Of a stretch of DNA of 42,500 nt, positions 1 to 11,905 are shown in pieces (the stretch's first letter is position 1; each line of letters opens with the position of its first letter). Source of the stretch: Stramonita haemastoma (Eukaryota; Mollusca; Gastropoda; Neogastropoda; Muricidae). The stretch spans positions 18,315,711 through 18,358,210 of the forward strand of contig CM060329.1 of assembly GCA_030674155.1 (NCBI GenBank), in the 5' to 3' direction. The notes beneath the pieces were generated by a model. That model was not told the origin of the DNA. It worked only from the letters and a program-made list of their open reading frames with translations, and made no database searches. Both the position numbers and the translations under genes were made by a program.

Positions 1-196
1 GGTGTGTGTGTGTGTCCCCGTGTGTGTGTTGTGCGTGCATGCATGCGTGCGTGCGTGCATGTGTGTGTGTGTGCGCGTGTGTGTGTGTACATGTTGCGTG
101 TTAGTGTGTGTGTGTACGTGTATTGTGTGTGTATGTGTGCTTGTGCGTGTAAGTTTTAGAGTGTGTGTTGTGTGTGTTGTGTGTGTTAGTGTTGTG

Positions 197-254
<58 letters not shown>

Positions 255-270
255 GTGTGTTTGGTCTGCA
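1..270. repeat. GT-rich microsatellite with GTGC variants
   Basis: Alternating GT with CGTG, CATG and TTGTG interruptions, ending in a pure GT run at about 200-250. The Cys/Val open frames here are translations of the repeat and are not genes. The array is cut by the window edge. Confidence 0.95.
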
Positions 271-305
271 TGCATGCTTGTATGCGATTGAAGACGTACT
301 AAACT

Positions 306-599
306 TAAAAAGGTAACGGTGTCCCATAACCTATCTGAGTCGTAGGGGAGTGAGGCATCAGAGACCTCAGCTTCTGTAGGGGCCAGCATTTTGAGGGTAC
401 CCATCTCCTCACCCTCGCTGCTTTACCTTCCCTGATCCTAAAGAGGGCAGGTACCCATTTACAGCTGGGTGTCCTGGGGGATTGTGCTGAAGCCAAGGCG
501 CACAAGCAGTCACCCATTCAAATGGTCATCACGCTTAATGCTGCTTGACAATGGCTTGGGAAAAGCGAGTGTTCTGACTACTGAGCTATCCAGTCCCCG
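306..599 (-). mobile_element. SINE C copy 1 (tRNA-derived)
   Basis: Read on the minus strand, the copy starts at 599 with a tRNA-like head (GGGGACTGGATAGCTCAG, box A-like TAGCTCAGTAGTC). It runs through a body with GGGTACCTGCC and GGGAAGGTAAAGCAGC and ends at 306 in a tail of the form GACACCGTTACCTTTTT. Two more copies of the same design lie at 26361-26661 and 30601-30896, which is how I set the limits. It is non-autonomous and has no open frame of its own. I recognise the design from mollusc genomes but do not assign a published name. Confidence 0.85.
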
Positions 600-750
600 A
601 AGACCTACAACAGTACACCAAGAACTTTTACATAAAGGATATTCCGATGGTTAAACAAGTAAAAAAAAAATATATTTTCGAAAAACGAACTTCTCAGTAG
701 TCTACACACTTATGCTACGTCTTGAGCAGAACAGGAGAAAAGATTGGAAT

Positions 751-819
751 GATGATAATATAATAATAGTAATGATGAGATAATAATAATAATAATAATA
801 ATAATGATTAATAATAATA

Positions 820-855
<36 letters not shown>

Positions 856-912
856 TAGAATAAGAAGAAGAAGGAAGAAGAAGAAAATAATGATGATAAT
901 AATAATAATTTA
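751..912. repeat. AAT/TAA trinucleotide array
   Basis: Mostly (AAT)n with GAT, GAA and AAG interruptions. It abuts the TATATAGCGC motif that follows, as expected for an A-rich SINE tail that has expanded. Confidence 0.9.
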
Positions 913-962
913 TATAGCGCTAAATCTTGTCAAGCAAACAAAAATCGAAGCGCTTGAAACAA
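905..962 (-). mobile_element. Degenerate SINE 3' end (TATATAGCGC type)
   Basis: The stretch TTTATATAGCGCTAAATCTT followed by AGCGCTT resembles the 3' end of a SINE type common in marine invertebrates, joined to an AAT-rich tail at 751-904. Only about 55 bases are recognisable and the rest has decayed. The assignment rests on memory of the motif. Confidence 0.4.
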
Positions 963-1468
963 AAGGAGAAAAGATTCAAACCCCCCTTTCCCATTTTCCT
1001 TTCTCCTTCCCCATGCCCTCTCTCCTCTACACAAGAATCCCAGCCAAAATCTAAAATAAAGAAATAAAGCAAGACTGACTGTCTGTCCGGGAAAACTCTC
1101 CAATCGACATCGCCGGCAAACAACTTCTGTTCAAAATTCAGCCTTCTTGGCAAAACTCCTCGTCTTCGCTTGAATACCACTTTAAGTTGGGTTTTTTAGC
1201 AGTACACACAGTACAGACACACTGAATGTCACTAAAGACATTTTCCGGATCTTTAATGGCTCAAACTAAGACCTGGGGAGTCGATGGCTGACATTCTGGC
1301 GATAAATGGCGGGATAGACCTTCCTACCACTGAAAAACGAAAAAGAAAAAAAAGAAAAGAAAGAAAAAAAATCCTAAAACAAAAAGAACACAAAAAACAC
1401 CCCAGACTCTAAGAAAAAAAAATTCGCTGAATCAGGACGAAGCGAAAGTGGTGTAGATACCTAACCCT
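963..1468. other. Unique AT-rich stretch, no gene seen
   Basis: Purine- and pyrimidine-rich single-copy DNA with short A runs. An 86-codon minus-strand frame (920-1180) has no motif, no clear start context and no partner exon. I see no RNA gene. Confidence 0.5.
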
Positions 1469-1665
1469 TGTTGTTGTTGTTGTTGTTGTTTTGCTGTTAT
1501 TGTTGGTGGTGGTGGTGGTAGTGATGGTGGTGGTGGTGTGGTGGTGGTGTTGGTGGGTATGGTGGCAGTGGTAGGTCTTCCTCTTTACTTCTCATTTTCT
1601 CACGCATAGACAGATAGACAGTCAGACCGACAAACAGACACACAAACAAACACAAACATAAACAC

Positions 1666-1700
<35 letters not shown>

Positions 1701-1770
1701 CCCACATAACACACAAACACACAGACAGACAGACCTCTCCCCCCCCCCCCACACACACACACATCGCTTT
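1469..1770. repeat. GTT/GGT array, then GACA and CA runs
   Basis: (GTT)n at 1469-1490 passes into (GGT)n to about 1560. After about 50 bases of other sequence come GACA-like units, a CA run at 1667-1697, a C run and a second short CA run. Confidence 0.9.
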
Positions 1771-1887
1771 CATTCTAACCCATTCTCTTCACTGGCTACC
1801 ATTCATCGTTAATTAGGGCGCTTTCTGGAAACAAGAAGTTCGTGGTCTGAATTCTACCCACCCAGATACCGACTGCCTTTGCTTTTC

Positions 1888-1966
1888 TACATCATCATCC
1901 GAGGTTGGAGTATGGCTGCCTATATGGCGAGGTACTTGAAAACAGTCATACACGTACGCAAACTTC
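1888..1966 (+). mobile_element. SINE tail B fragment
   Basis: GGTTGGAGTATGGCTGCCTA followed by ATGGCGAGG and CAGTCATACACGTACGC matches the 3' module seen in the SINE F copy at 2165-2650 and in the SINE B copies near 18.3 and 36.8 kb. Head and body are missing. Confidence 0.6.
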
Positions 1967-2164
1967 TCATCCAGTGTGCAATTTCAATCTCACAGTGATT
2001 CCCAGGTGGGATGAGCGAGTCAGAGTGCACATTCTGGGTGACCCCGTGTGTTAAGCTAGTGAACGCACAACAGCAACTTCGACATCTGTTCCCTAAATCC
2101 CACACACCAAACAGAGACTGGCCGTTCTTCAGGAGCTTGTTCTCTGAATTGGAATAGTTCAGGA

Positions 2165-2650
2165 AAATGACAGACCCTATGACTAAAGTGGTTAGGACCG
2201 TTCGACTCCAATCCCCTGGGTCTATGAAGTCGTTGATTCGAATCTCAACAGCGTCTGGCGAACCAAGACTGGGGATTTATTAAAATTTCCTAGGTCAACT
2301 TCCAAGTGCAGAACTGCCTGTGCCTTAAGTCCCTAAGTGCATGATATACATAAGCAGAAGATCAAATATGCATGTTAGAGATCCCGTGATTTATGTCAGC
2401 ATTCGGTAGGGTTACGGAAACATCAACATACCTATTCACATGCAGATGATCAAATGGCGCGTTAAAACATCCCGTCATTTATTAATGCTAGCGTTCAGTG
2501 GCTTACAGAAGCGTGAGCATACCCAGCATACATCCCCGAAGTCGGAATGTGGCTGCCTTCATAGTAGGCAAAAACGGTTGCATACCCAAAATCTCATCAC
2601 GGGGTACCTCCAATCCCAAGCCAAGGAACGAAAAAAAAAGAGTTAAGAAG
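2165..2650 (+). mobile_element. SINE F copy with duplicated body and tail B
   Basis: The head contains GTGGTTAGGACCG (box A-like) and GATTCGAATCTCA (box B-like, GWTCRANNC). The body includes AAGCAGAAGATCAAATATGC and ATGTCAGCATTCGG. This roughly 88-bp module occurs twice in tandem, at 2354-2441 and 2442-2532, and the copies have diverged. The tail CATCCCCGAAGTCGGAAT continues to an A run near 2631-2640. Tail B also occurs on SINEs with a different body, at 18.3, 23.0 and 36.8 kb. Confidence 0.75.
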
Positions 2651-2808
2651 TACGCATTTTACAGATGTAAAGTATTCCATGGCAGCAAATTGCTGTACCT
2701 TACAAACATCTGTAGATATAGCCGTTGTTGTCGTCACATTACATATAAAAAGTGAAAACGACCGGATAGTAGAGAGGTGTTAACGCAAAACAGCTTCCGA
2801 AAGGCATC

Positions 2809-3002
2809 ATGTGTGTGTGTGTGTGTTGTGTGTGTGTGTGTGTGTGTGTGTGTTGTGTGTGTGTGTGTGCGTGTGCGTGTGTGTGTTTATATGTGCATGT
2901 GTCGTGCGTGCGTGTGTGCATGTGTATGTGTGTGTTTTATGGGTGTGTGTGTGTGTGTGCGTGTATGCGCGCGCGCACGTATGTATGTGTATGTGTGTGT
3001 GA
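2809..3002. repeat. GT microsatellite
   Basis: (GT)n with TTGTG and CGTG interruptions. The Cys-Val frames across it are artefacts of the repeat. Confidence 0.95.
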
Positions 3003-3209
3003 ACATGAGAGAGAAAAATAAACTCTGGATTCTGTACAAAGGAATGAAAACAAACCGTACAAAAGAAAAGAGCTACATATTGATTTGGTTAAGAAGGATG
3101 TTTTTTCCTTTTAAAACAAACTCTGAGCGAGAGACGTAGTGTGTATGAAATATTCAACACGATGTATGCCTGCAAACAAACAGTCAAAACAGAAAATAAA
3201 TTTAGAATA

Positions 3210-3412
3210 CACACAGACGAACACACACACAAACACACACACGCACGCGCACGCACGCACGCACCACGGACACACAGACACACACAAACGCATACACACA
3301 CACTTTCACAGACACAGACACAAGCATGCACACGTACACACATACACAATATAACTCACCCCCCCCCCCACGCACAAACTCACACACACACACACACATA
3401 CACACAAACACT
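3210..3412. repeat. CA microsatellite
   Basis: (CA)n with CGCA and GACA variants and a C10 run near 3360. It runs opposite to the GT array at 2809-3002, so the two could pair as inverted repeats. Confidence 0.95.
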
Positions 3413-3548
3413 GTTGTTTTTGAGAGATTTCATCTCACAATTGTTTCATTTGTTTTGTTTATGAATCTGTGCTAAAATCCTTTATAACAACAAAGAAGTT
3501 GTAGTTGTATTTGGGTACCTGCAATTGTTTTCTGCAAATCAAGTTTTC

Positions 3549-4002
<454 letters not shown>

Positions 4003-4316
4003 TGTTGGTAACTCATCTGCGCATTGTAAACGTGCATGCACGTATCTTTCTCCTCTGTGGTTACTGTGACCCCACAAAACTTTGCTGCTAGATCTGACCA
4101 CTAGGCGTTCCGGTGGTCAAGAAATGGTTATGTAACGTTCTCGGCAAATGCACGAAGCATTCTGTTAAGCGCTCATCAAGAATCAGCTATGCTTATTTCT
4201 TGCAAAAAGTATTGTCGACAGAATATACTACAAACAAAGACATCAGTATTTAAAAAGAATTGAAGTACCTGTTCCCTAAACCACCGTCTAGCTGAAGTCT
4301 CCTTATTTTAACTGTG
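4003..4316. other. Unique stretch before duplicated block 1
   Basis: Single-copy DNA without a supportable gene. No partner for it was found just left of 9240, so the left limit of the tandem duplication probably lies near 4317. Confidence 0.5.
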
Positions 4317-4836
4317 TATTCCAAATGCAAGGACGCCAAATGCAGAGACGCTAAATGCAAAGATGTAAAATGTAAAGACGCCAAATGTAGAGACTCCAAA
4401 TGCTAATACGCCAATGCCAAGGCAAAGCAAAAACGTTAAATGCAGAAAGGCTAAAAGAAGAGATAAGACGCCATGCACAAGATGTCCCATGCAAAGATGC
4501 CAAATGCGAAGACTATGCAAAGACGCTTAGTGTACAGATACCAAATGCAAAGACACCAATGCAAAGACGCCCAATGCAAAGACGCCCAATGCAAAGACAC
4601 CCAAAGCAAAGACGCCCAATGCAAAGATGCCCAATGCAAAGACGCCCAATGCAAATACAAAGACACCCAATGCAAAGATGCCAATGCAAAGACGCCCAAT
4701 ACAAAGACGCCCAATGCAAAGACGCCCAATGCAAATACAAAGACACCCAATGCAAAGACCCCAATACAAAGACGCCCAATACAAAGACGCCCAATGCAAA
4801 GACGCCCAATGCAAAGACGCCCGATGCAAAGACGCA
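4317..4836 (+). repeat. 15-bp minisatellite, copy X1
   Basis: About 35 units of a 15-bp repeat with consensus CCAATGCAAAGACGC. The units are irregular at the left (CCAAATGCAAGGACG) and most regular at 4556-4833. Each good unit holds ATGCAAA, seven of the eight bases of the POU octamer, and some variants read ATGCAAAT in full. The open frames here, rich in QRRPMQR or AKTPNAKT, come from the 15-bp period and are not evidence of a protein. A related array precedes the same core at 9240. Confidence 0.9.
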
Positions 4837-5050
4837 GGCCTGATCAATGCAGGGTCCCTGCACAGGACACTGGCAGGCAGCCTGATGCCATCCATCCCTC
4901 CATCCCCAGCCTGCCGAGTGCTGACAAGATGAGGCGCAGAGCGGTGACAAATAGGTTAATAGCGCTGCCCCTGCAGCCAGTATTGATGCCAGCACGGAGG
5001 ATCACAGAGGCCCCCTCTTCAGACATCTCCCCAAGCCGCTGATGATAGAC
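4837..5050. other. Conserved core of X, copy 1
   Basis: About 210 bases match 9570-9788 at roughly 90% or better, while the flanks align only loosely. It contains the perfect dyad GCAGGGTCCCTGC, the stretch TGACAAATAGGTTAATAGCG and CAGTATTGATG, which holds a Onecut-like TATTGAT. The copies differ by a 4-base indel (CCTC) that breaks every continuous frame, so a protein is unlikely. A conserved non-coding element, an RNA, or a region homogenised by gene conversion all fit. Confidence 0.6.
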
Positions 5051-5215
5051 TGCGATAGGCCATGGGGGTAGAGACAGGAGAGTGGGGAAGGCCGAAAGGA
5101 AGAAGAGTGGGGTAAGTCTTTCGTTTGTCCTTTCCCTGAGGGCAATTGCCTGTATATGATCGTCTGCATGATTTTGTCTGAGATTTGTTGTCTGAACGGT
5201 TTTAGTACGAATTTG

Positions 5216-5612
5216 AGGATATCAAAACCTGCATGCAACTGGGAATGGTCGTACGTAGAAAATTACATGAGTACATATTCATTATCCTTTGAATTAAAAA
5301 AAATCCTGGTGGGGGTTCTGGTCCTGTTATTACAAACAGCATTCCTATATTATGGTGCTAGGACATTCCTCTTTTCTATCCCCCTCTTTGTTTCTGCCCT
5401 GTTGTTTTTTCACTGTCACTCCCTCCCCCTGTCTATTTTCTGCTTTCTTGGTACGTTTCACAGCCTTTTCTCTTAGAAAGACTTAAAAGATAACTGTTCT
5501 TTCTCATGCCAAGGTCAAATGCTCTGTGCCTGACTTTTCAGTTGCTTAATTAATGGCAGCACAACACATTTAAGAGGAAGAATCCTGCAAATTTTAGCTA
5601 CCACCAACCAGC
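5216..5612. other. Unique stretch, no gene seen
   Basis: T-rich single-copy DNA between X and the 25-bp minisatellite. A 106-codon frame (5156-5476) is hydrophobic only because of its T-rich composition. It has no recognisable domain. Confidence 0.5.
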
Positions 5613-5618
5613 CTGTAT

Positions 5619-6165
5619 TAGACATGCACTTGTCAAAGAATATTAGATATGCACTTGTCAAAGAGTATTAGACATGCACTTGTCAAAGTGTATCAGATAT
5701 GCACTTGTCAAAGAGTATTACACATGCACTTGTCAAAGAGTATTAGATGCACTTGTCAAAGAATATTAGATATGCACTTGTCAAAGAATACCAGATATGC
5801 ACTTGTCAAAGAATATCAGATATGCCCTTGTCAAAGAATATCAGATATGCACTTGTCAAAGAATACCAGATATGCCCTTGTCAAAGAATATCAGATATGC
5901 ACTTGTCAAAGAATATCAGATATGCACTTGTCAAAGAGTATAAGATGCACTTGTAAAAAAATATCAGATATGCACTTGTCAAAGAATATTAGATATGCAC
6001 TTGTCAAAGAGTATAAGATGCACTTGTAAAAAAATATCAGATATGCACTTGTCAAAGAATATCAGATATGCACTTGTCAAAAAATATCAGATATGCACTT
6101 GTCAAAGAATATTAGATATGCACTTGCCAAAGAATATTAGATAATTATGCACTTGTCAAAGAAAT
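5619..6165 (+). repeat. 25-bp minisatellite, 22 units
   Basis: Consensus AGATATGCACTTGTCAAAGA plus ATATC. I count 22 units. Three are 23-bp forms lacking the AT of ATATGC (units 6, 14 and 17). Units 13-15 and 16-18 repeat the same three-unit pattern, with GAGTATA and a short GTAAAAAAA unit, which gives a higher-order repeat of about 73 bp. The array lies in block 1 only and accounts for most of the length difference between the blocks in this interval. The 126-codon frame across it reflects the 25-codon period (3 x 25 bp). Confidence 0.95.
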
Positions 6166-6388
6166 ACCGAGAGGTCACACGTTGAGCTGTGAGGTCAGAT
6201 TTTAAAATAGACTTCGCCAATTTAAACATATCACCTTAGAAATCATGAGGACTCGAAGGCAGACACTCTGATAACATGCCGACTTAGACATACACATATA
6301 GGGCCTACAGTTATGCTGCCGTAACAAAGAGCTATGCGTTCTTTACAAGCATGCTAACTAATGCACGTGCAGAACACAAAGCAAACTT

Positions 6389-6490
6389 TTAGAAGAAGAA
6401 GAGAAGAAGAAGAAGAAGGAAGAGAAGAAGAAGAAGAAGAAGAAGAAGAAGAAGAGAAGAAGAAGAAGAAGAAGAAGAAAAAGAAGAAGG
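6389..6490. repeat. GAA array (block 1)
   Basis: (GAA)n with GGA variants. A GAA array sits at the same relative place in block 2 (10397-10485). Confidence 0.9.
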
Positions 6491-6726
6491 AAAGTCAAGA
6501 ACGAAATGTATGTCACAGATTATACAAAGTTCAGACAAAATTTGTATGGGGGAGCAAAAAGGGAAACGGGGAAAGCAATAACAAAAGAAATCTTTTAAAC
6601 CACTCTGAAAGTAAGTTTTTACAACTAAAAGAGCAGCCAAGCTCTTAAACTTCTACACACAACTAGTTTCTTTTTCTGTCCTTGTTTTCAAATGGGATAC
6701 ACAAAGGTCAGGGTACCTAACAATAC

Positions 6727-6943
6727 ATACTGACAACAAACAAACAAAAAAGCACCGAGGTTTCCCCAACACACCGCTGACCTCTGACCTTTATCGTGGC
6801 AGCAACAGACAAGACAGATGTAGAGAGGACCAGACATACCACAAGACACTAACAACAGCGACACCAGACTCGATTCCCCAGGGGCTTCTTAGTTTTTGGT
6901 ACCGCCAGTTCCAGTTCTAAGAGGTTTGCGTCTTGAAGAGGGT
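6727..6943. repeat. Segment Y, copy 1
   Basis: About 215 bases align with 10777-10990. Shared stretches include TACTGACAACAAACAAA, TGACCTTTATCGTGGCA, AGGACCAGACATACCAC and GGTTCCAGTTCTAAGAGGTTT-like sequence. Identity is highest around the DR1 site. No frame is conserved across both copies. Confidence 0.8.
6778..6790 (-). promoter_or_regulatory. DR1 nuclear-receptor-like site (Y1)
   Basis: The minus strand reads AGGTCA-G-AGGTCA, a perfect direct repeat of the half-site with one spacer base, preceded by AA (AAAGGTCAGAGGTCA). DR1 is the class bound by RXR, HNF4 and COUP-type receptors. The paralogous site at 10829-10841 keeps the spacing. Binding is inference. Confidence 0.45.
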
Positions 6944-6955
6944 TTGACTTGTCTT

Positions 6956-7545
<590 letters not shown>

Positions 7546-7768
7546 TTGATTTGATTCATTTATTCTTTTATATCGAGGATAATGGAATAAGCACTCTTGT
7601 GCTTTTTTACATACAGCCCCCGTGTGTATGCGTTTTGTAAATGTCATCTGTTCCCAACGGCACACAATGGCCTACTCTTACGAAAAGCGGAACAGGATTT
7701 AATATGTGCGCAAGATGCTCTGCGTGCGTTCGCACACGGGGACTTGGTTTAAAGTCTCATCCGAAGGG
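7546..7768 (-). mobile_element. SINE A copy 1, head replaced by GA array
   Basis: Reading on the minus strand from the broken end: GATGAGAC, AACCAAG, CCGTGTGCGAACGCACGC, TTAAATCCTGTTCCGCTTTTC, ACAAAACGC and the 3' hairpin AGCACAAGAGTGCT before TTCCATTATCCTCGATATAA. The tRNA head is gone. The copy breaks just upstream of the body motif AAGTCCTTCGGATGAGAC, where intact copies have CTCTCCTC and this one has 370 bases of GA. Confidence 0.9.
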
Positions 7769-7770
7769 GG

Positions 7771-8145
<375 letters not shown>

Positions 8146-8146
<1 letters not shown>

Positions 8147-8470
8147 AATCTTACGAATTGTACAGCTACGTTGTTGTTGGTTACAATCTAAGGGCAGCAT
8201 GAAAGTCTTTTTTTTGTAAAATCATAGACATCTCTAAAAGCTACCCACTATGGATATCTGACATCGTGTTTCGGCTAGAAATATGTATATTGTCCCAAGA
8301 TTGATAGTTGTTACTGGTTAAAAACTGACAGAGTACTACAGGGATTTAAACCTCACTAGTCCTTAACTTGTTCTCTATCTGACAGTCATCTCCATTTGTA
8401 CACAGCAGAAGCTGCGCGTACACTAGTATTGAACAAACAGTAATTCGCCATTTTCAAGCTTGATGACATA
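8146..8470. other. Unique stretch, no gene seen
   Basis: Single-copy AT-rich DNA between the GA array and segment Z. No supportable gene or RNA. Confidence 0.5.
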
Positions 8471-8765
8471 AGAATAGGGTTTGAGACTAGCTTTGGCATA
8501 AACAACACCATCGATTACACCCTACCTCAAATGGTAGACCACTCATCTTCAAGTGCTGACTCCCATGTCCTTATCGAAAAGAAAACGATCCTGTCTGTAT
8601 TGATTCCAGTCTGGCACTGACTAAATACCACAGGCAGAAAGTTCTTGTCCTGCCCCTTTGATGCCTCTTGTTCTGAACTCGATGGAAACGTTTGAAGTGA
8701 CGTTGGGAAAAGAACGAATCTTTCTCTCTCTCTCTCTCTCTCTTCTCTCTCCTCTCTCTCTCCTC

Positions 8766-8811
<46 letters not shown>

Positions 8812-8990
8812 CTCTGTGTCTCTGTTTCTGCCCCCACAGTTTGACAAGGTGATGAATGATGATGAAGGAGAAAAGAGCTAATATTCAAATTTTATCCAAT
8901 GTATTGACAAGAGTGATAAAGCTACAATCTATAGGCTGTGGATTTGATTCTTCGCCACCTGAATGAACACTGGATTCCTTTGATGCCCAT
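8470..8990. repeat. Segment Z, copy 1
   Basis: It aligns with 13160-13790. Shared pieces are GCATAAACAACA or GTCATAAACAACA, GGAAACGTTTGAAGTGAC, a CT microsatellite, ACAAGGTGATGAAT, GATGAAGGAGAAAAG and GCTAATATTCAAAT. The CT tract followed by CCCCCACAG resembles a polypyrimidine tract with a 3' splice site. Confidence 0.75.
8839..8880 (+). CDS. Candidate terminal exon (Z1), weak
   Basis: After a CT tract and CCCACAG, a short open frame reads FDKVMN, then DEGEK, then S and a stop. The block 2 copy (13621-13689) starts YDKVMN after CCCTCAG and keeps DEGEK, but a one-base difference takes it past this stop. The first 36 bases differ only at amino-acid-changing positions, which does not support selection on a protein. 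A non-coding CT tract is equally likely. I know no family for it. Confidence 0.12.
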
Positions 8991-9239
8991 GGGGATGTGA
9001 TGTTGTGGTGGTGCAGTGTGGTGTTTGATAACAAGGCCTTTCCTTTGCGGTCCAGAGGACTGTTCTACAATAACAAGATGATGATTTAGTTGGGAGTTGT
9101 TGTTTTTTTCTTGTAAATACATCTTTCACAAGAAGACCAAGTGTGTCAAGACTTTTCAACCACAGATATGTTCTACCTGCAAAACAAACAAGACAAAATG
9201 AAAAACAAATGCACACATAGATGTAAGCTCATGCGTGAG

Positions 9240-9572
9240 CCCAATGCCCAATGCAAAGACGAAGATGGAAAAATGCCTCATGCAAAGACACCAAATGCAA
9301 TAACGAAAGATGAAAAGATGCAAATGCAAAGACACCAAATGCAAGCACATCTAATGCAAAGACGCCCAATGCAAAGACGCAAGATGAAAAGATGCCCAAT
9401 GCAAAGGCGCCCAATGCAAAAAACCCAATGCAAAGATGCTCCAATGCAAAGAGCGTCCAATGCAAAGACGCCCAATGTAAAGACGCCCAATGCAAAGACG
9501 CTCCAATGCAAAGACGCCTCAGCCAATGCAAAGACGCCCAATGCAACAATGAGACGCCCAATGCAAAGACGC
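9240..9572 (+). repeat. 15-bp minisatellite, copy X2
   Basis: About 22 irregular units of the CCAATGCAAAGACGC type, degenerate at the left (GATGGAAAAATGCCTCATGC) and regular toward the core. It corresponds to 4317-4836. Open frames across it are repeat artefacts. Confidence 0.9.
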
Positions 9573-9788
9573 AGGCCTGATCAATGCAGGGTCCCTGCAC
9601 AGGACACTGGCGGACAGCCTGATGCCATCCATCCCTCCCTCCATCCCCAGCCTGCCGAGTGCTGACAAGATGAGGCGCAGAGCAGTGACAAATAGGTTAA
9701 TAGCGCTGCCCCTGCAGCCAGTATTGATGGCAGCACAGAGGATGACAGATTCCTTCTCCTCACACCTTCTCCCAAGCCGCTGATGATA
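9573..9788. other. Conserved core of X, copy 2
   Basis: Partner of 4837-5050. It keeps the GCAGGGTCCCTGC dyad, GTTAATAGCGCTGCCCCTGC and AGTATTGATG. Differences cluster in the last 60 bases before the shared CCAAGCCGCTGATGATAGAC. Similarity falls off sharply beyond it. Confidence 0.6.
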
Positions 9789-9979
9789 GACTGCCATTGA
9801 CCCCACAGAGGGGGAGGGGGTGGGGGTGGAAGGGGCGAGTGTAGTAGGGAGGGTAGAGGACCTCTTTCCATTTGTCTCTCCCATGGACGACTGTCTGTAT
9901 GCAACTGGCTGCATGAGTTCGCCTGAGGCATTCTTCCTAGACATTTCAGTCCTTCCTTCACCTTCATCTGTCCCATTGT

Positions 9980-10396
9980 CTTGCGGACTGTAGGGGCACC
10001 ACTGAAGATTTTCTATCTAGCTTCTCCACTTCACTCATTTCTGAGATGTGCCCTTAAACCACATCCCCAAAGCCCTGTGGACACTTGAGGGACTTACTTA
10101 AAACTAGAAAACAAAAAACGAGGAAATTTGGTACACTTTGCACATAGTTGTGCAGGCCAATGCCTTCACCTTCTCTGTGAGTGCATAGAATGATGTGTCT
10201 TCTATCAAGAGTTGGCCGGCTCAAGTTTCAAACTTGTAGCCTTGATGTATTCTGTTTTAAGTCTGGAACTTTATGACAAATAAATGTTATGTATAAACAC
10301 ACAATATTTTTTGAAAATAATGATACTACCTGTACCAGAATAGCAAAGAAATAGCGTCAAAAGGCAAAGAATTGCAAAGAAGAATTGCAAAAAGAA
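9980..10396. other. Unique stretch, no gene seen
   Basis: Single-copy DNA between X2 and the GAA array. No recognisable exon or RNA. Confidence 0.5.
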
Positions 10397-10508
10397 TTGC
10401 AAAGAAGAAGAAGAAGAAGAAGAAGAGAAGAAGAAGAAGAAGAAGAAGAAGAAGAAGAAGAAGAAGAAGAAGAAGAAGAAGAAATGATGAATGATGAGAT
10501 GATGATGA

Positions 10509-10541
<33 letters not shown>

Positions 10542-10545
10542 AAAA
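10397..10545. repeat. GAA then GAT array (block 2)
   Basis: (GAA)n to 10484, then (GAT)n to 10540. Positional partner of the GAA array at 6389. Confidence 0.92.
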
Positions 10546-10776
10546 ACTATTTACCAGATAAGGTGCAGACAGACATTAAGACAGTGCCTATTTTTGGTGT
10601 CTTTTTTTTTTTGAGGAATAGTGGTAAAGTAGAAACAGAATCTTCTTTTCAAAATTCATAACAATAGCCTCAAAAAGTGCAAAAGTTGAACAAGATCTTC
10701 AATTAAAAAAAAAAAGAACGTTAACTTTGTTTTCTTTTCCTTAGTTTTCAAATACGACCAAAAAAAGACACTATCT

Positions 10777-10990
10777 CCAAATACTGACAACAAACAAAAA
10801 AAAGCACTTGGTTTTCCCAACACACTGCTGACCCCTGACCTTTATCGTGGCAAGCAACAGACGAGACAGGTGTAGAAAGGACCAGACATACCACCAGACT
10901 CTGACGAACAACAACAATAATAACACCATTGATTCTCCCGTTTTTGGTGCCGCTGGTTCCAGTTCTAAGAGGTTTCTGTTTTGAAAAGGA
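10777..10990. repeat. Segment Y, copy 2
   Basis: Partner of 6727-6943. It is best conserved around CACTGCTGACCCCTGACCTT and AGGACCAGACATACCAC. Confidence 0.8.
10829..10841 (-). promoter_or_regulatory. DR1 nuclear-receptor-like site (Y2)
   Basis: The minus strand reads AGGTCA-G-GGGTCA with the same leading AA. One half-site differs from Y1 by a change that is still an accepted half-site (GGGTCA), and the spacing is kept. Confidence 0.45.
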
Positions 10991-11157
10991 AAATGTTCGC
11001 CTGTCTTTAGGGGGAAAATATAGGATTTTGGGAGAAAGAGTGACAGCAGGTGGGTGGGTAGGGAGAGTGTGTGAGTTAGGGTTAAGGTAGGTTGGGTTTG
11101 TTTTGGGGTGTGGTACTTTATGTTGTATATGTGTGTATGTGTTTCTTACATGCATAC

Positions 11158-11262
11158 TTGTGTGTGTATGTATGTGTGTGTTGTGTGTGTGTGTGTGTGT
11201 GTGTGTGTTGTGTGTTATGTGTGTGTGTATGTGTGTGTGTGCATGCACGTGCCTGCTTGAAT
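11158..11262. repeat. GT microsatellite (block 2)
   Basis: (GT)n with TTGTG and ATGTG interruptions. Positional partner of the GT part of 6956-7100. Confidence 0.93.
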
Positions 11263-11329
11263 ATGTAAGTTTGTGTATGCACACGCACGCGCGCGAGTGC
11301 GTGTATGATGTGTGTTTGTGTGTGTTCTA

Positions 11330-11620
11330 TTCTTTTGTTTCAAGGATAATGGAATAACCACTCACGTGCTTTTTTACATCCAGTCCTGGTGTGTATGCGA
11401 TTTTGTAATTGTGTGTGTGCGTGTGTGTGTGTGTGTTTGTGAGAGAGAGCACAAAGGAACGTATGTGTTTGTATGTTATGTGTGTATGCGTGTGCAGCCA
11501 CATTGTGTGTGTGTGTGTGCATGTGTGTTTGGTGTGTAAGTTCAGACAGAAAGGAGATCAAACCCTCACTTCTCGCTTCTAGCAGGTGCATTACGTCTTG
11601 ACCACTGATCCACGGATAGC
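11330..11620 (-). mobile_element. SINE A copy 2, body replaced by GT array
   Basis: The tail is at 11330-11408 (GGATAATGGAATAACCACTC, CTTTTTTACATCCAGTCC) and the tRNA-like head at 11555-11620. On the minus strand the head has GGATCAGTGGTCAAGACG (box A-like) and GGGTTTGATCTCC (box B-like). The body between them is replaced by GT and GTGC repeats at 11412-11530. It holds the same position in block 2 as copy 1 in block 1, so the insertion probably predates the duplication. Confidence 0.7.
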
Positions 11621-11685
11621 AATTCTTTCAAAGCCGCCAAGCTTTTTTCACATCAAGCGCCCGCTATTTTTTGTTTCGGGTTGAC

Positions 11686-11722
11686 AGAGAGCAGCTAATT
11701 AATGAGATCTAGCCAATGACAG
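11686..11722. promoter_or_regulatory. Homeodomain-type module, copy 1
   Basis: ACAGAGA, then GCTAATTAATGAGATCTAG, then five bases and GACAG. An equally spaced match lies at 16526-16565 in otherwise unrelated DNA. TAATTAAT is a paired homeodomain core. No function is shown. Confidence 0.3.
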
Positions 11723-11763
11723 CAGACAAGGAAAATCCTTCATTAACCAGAGATGCTTTGTAC

Positions 11764-11765
<2 letters not shown>

Positions 11766-11834
<69 letters not shown>

Positions 11835-11905
11835 GCCCCCACCCCTGTCGCTCTGTCCCTCCCTCGCCCCCCCCCCTCGCCCCCCTCTCTCTCTCTGCTC
11901 TTTAT
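11766..11905. repeat. CT microsatellite with C-rich sector
   Basis: (CT)n to about 11835, then CCCCCAC, CCCTC and C runs, then a short CT run. Confidence 0.93.
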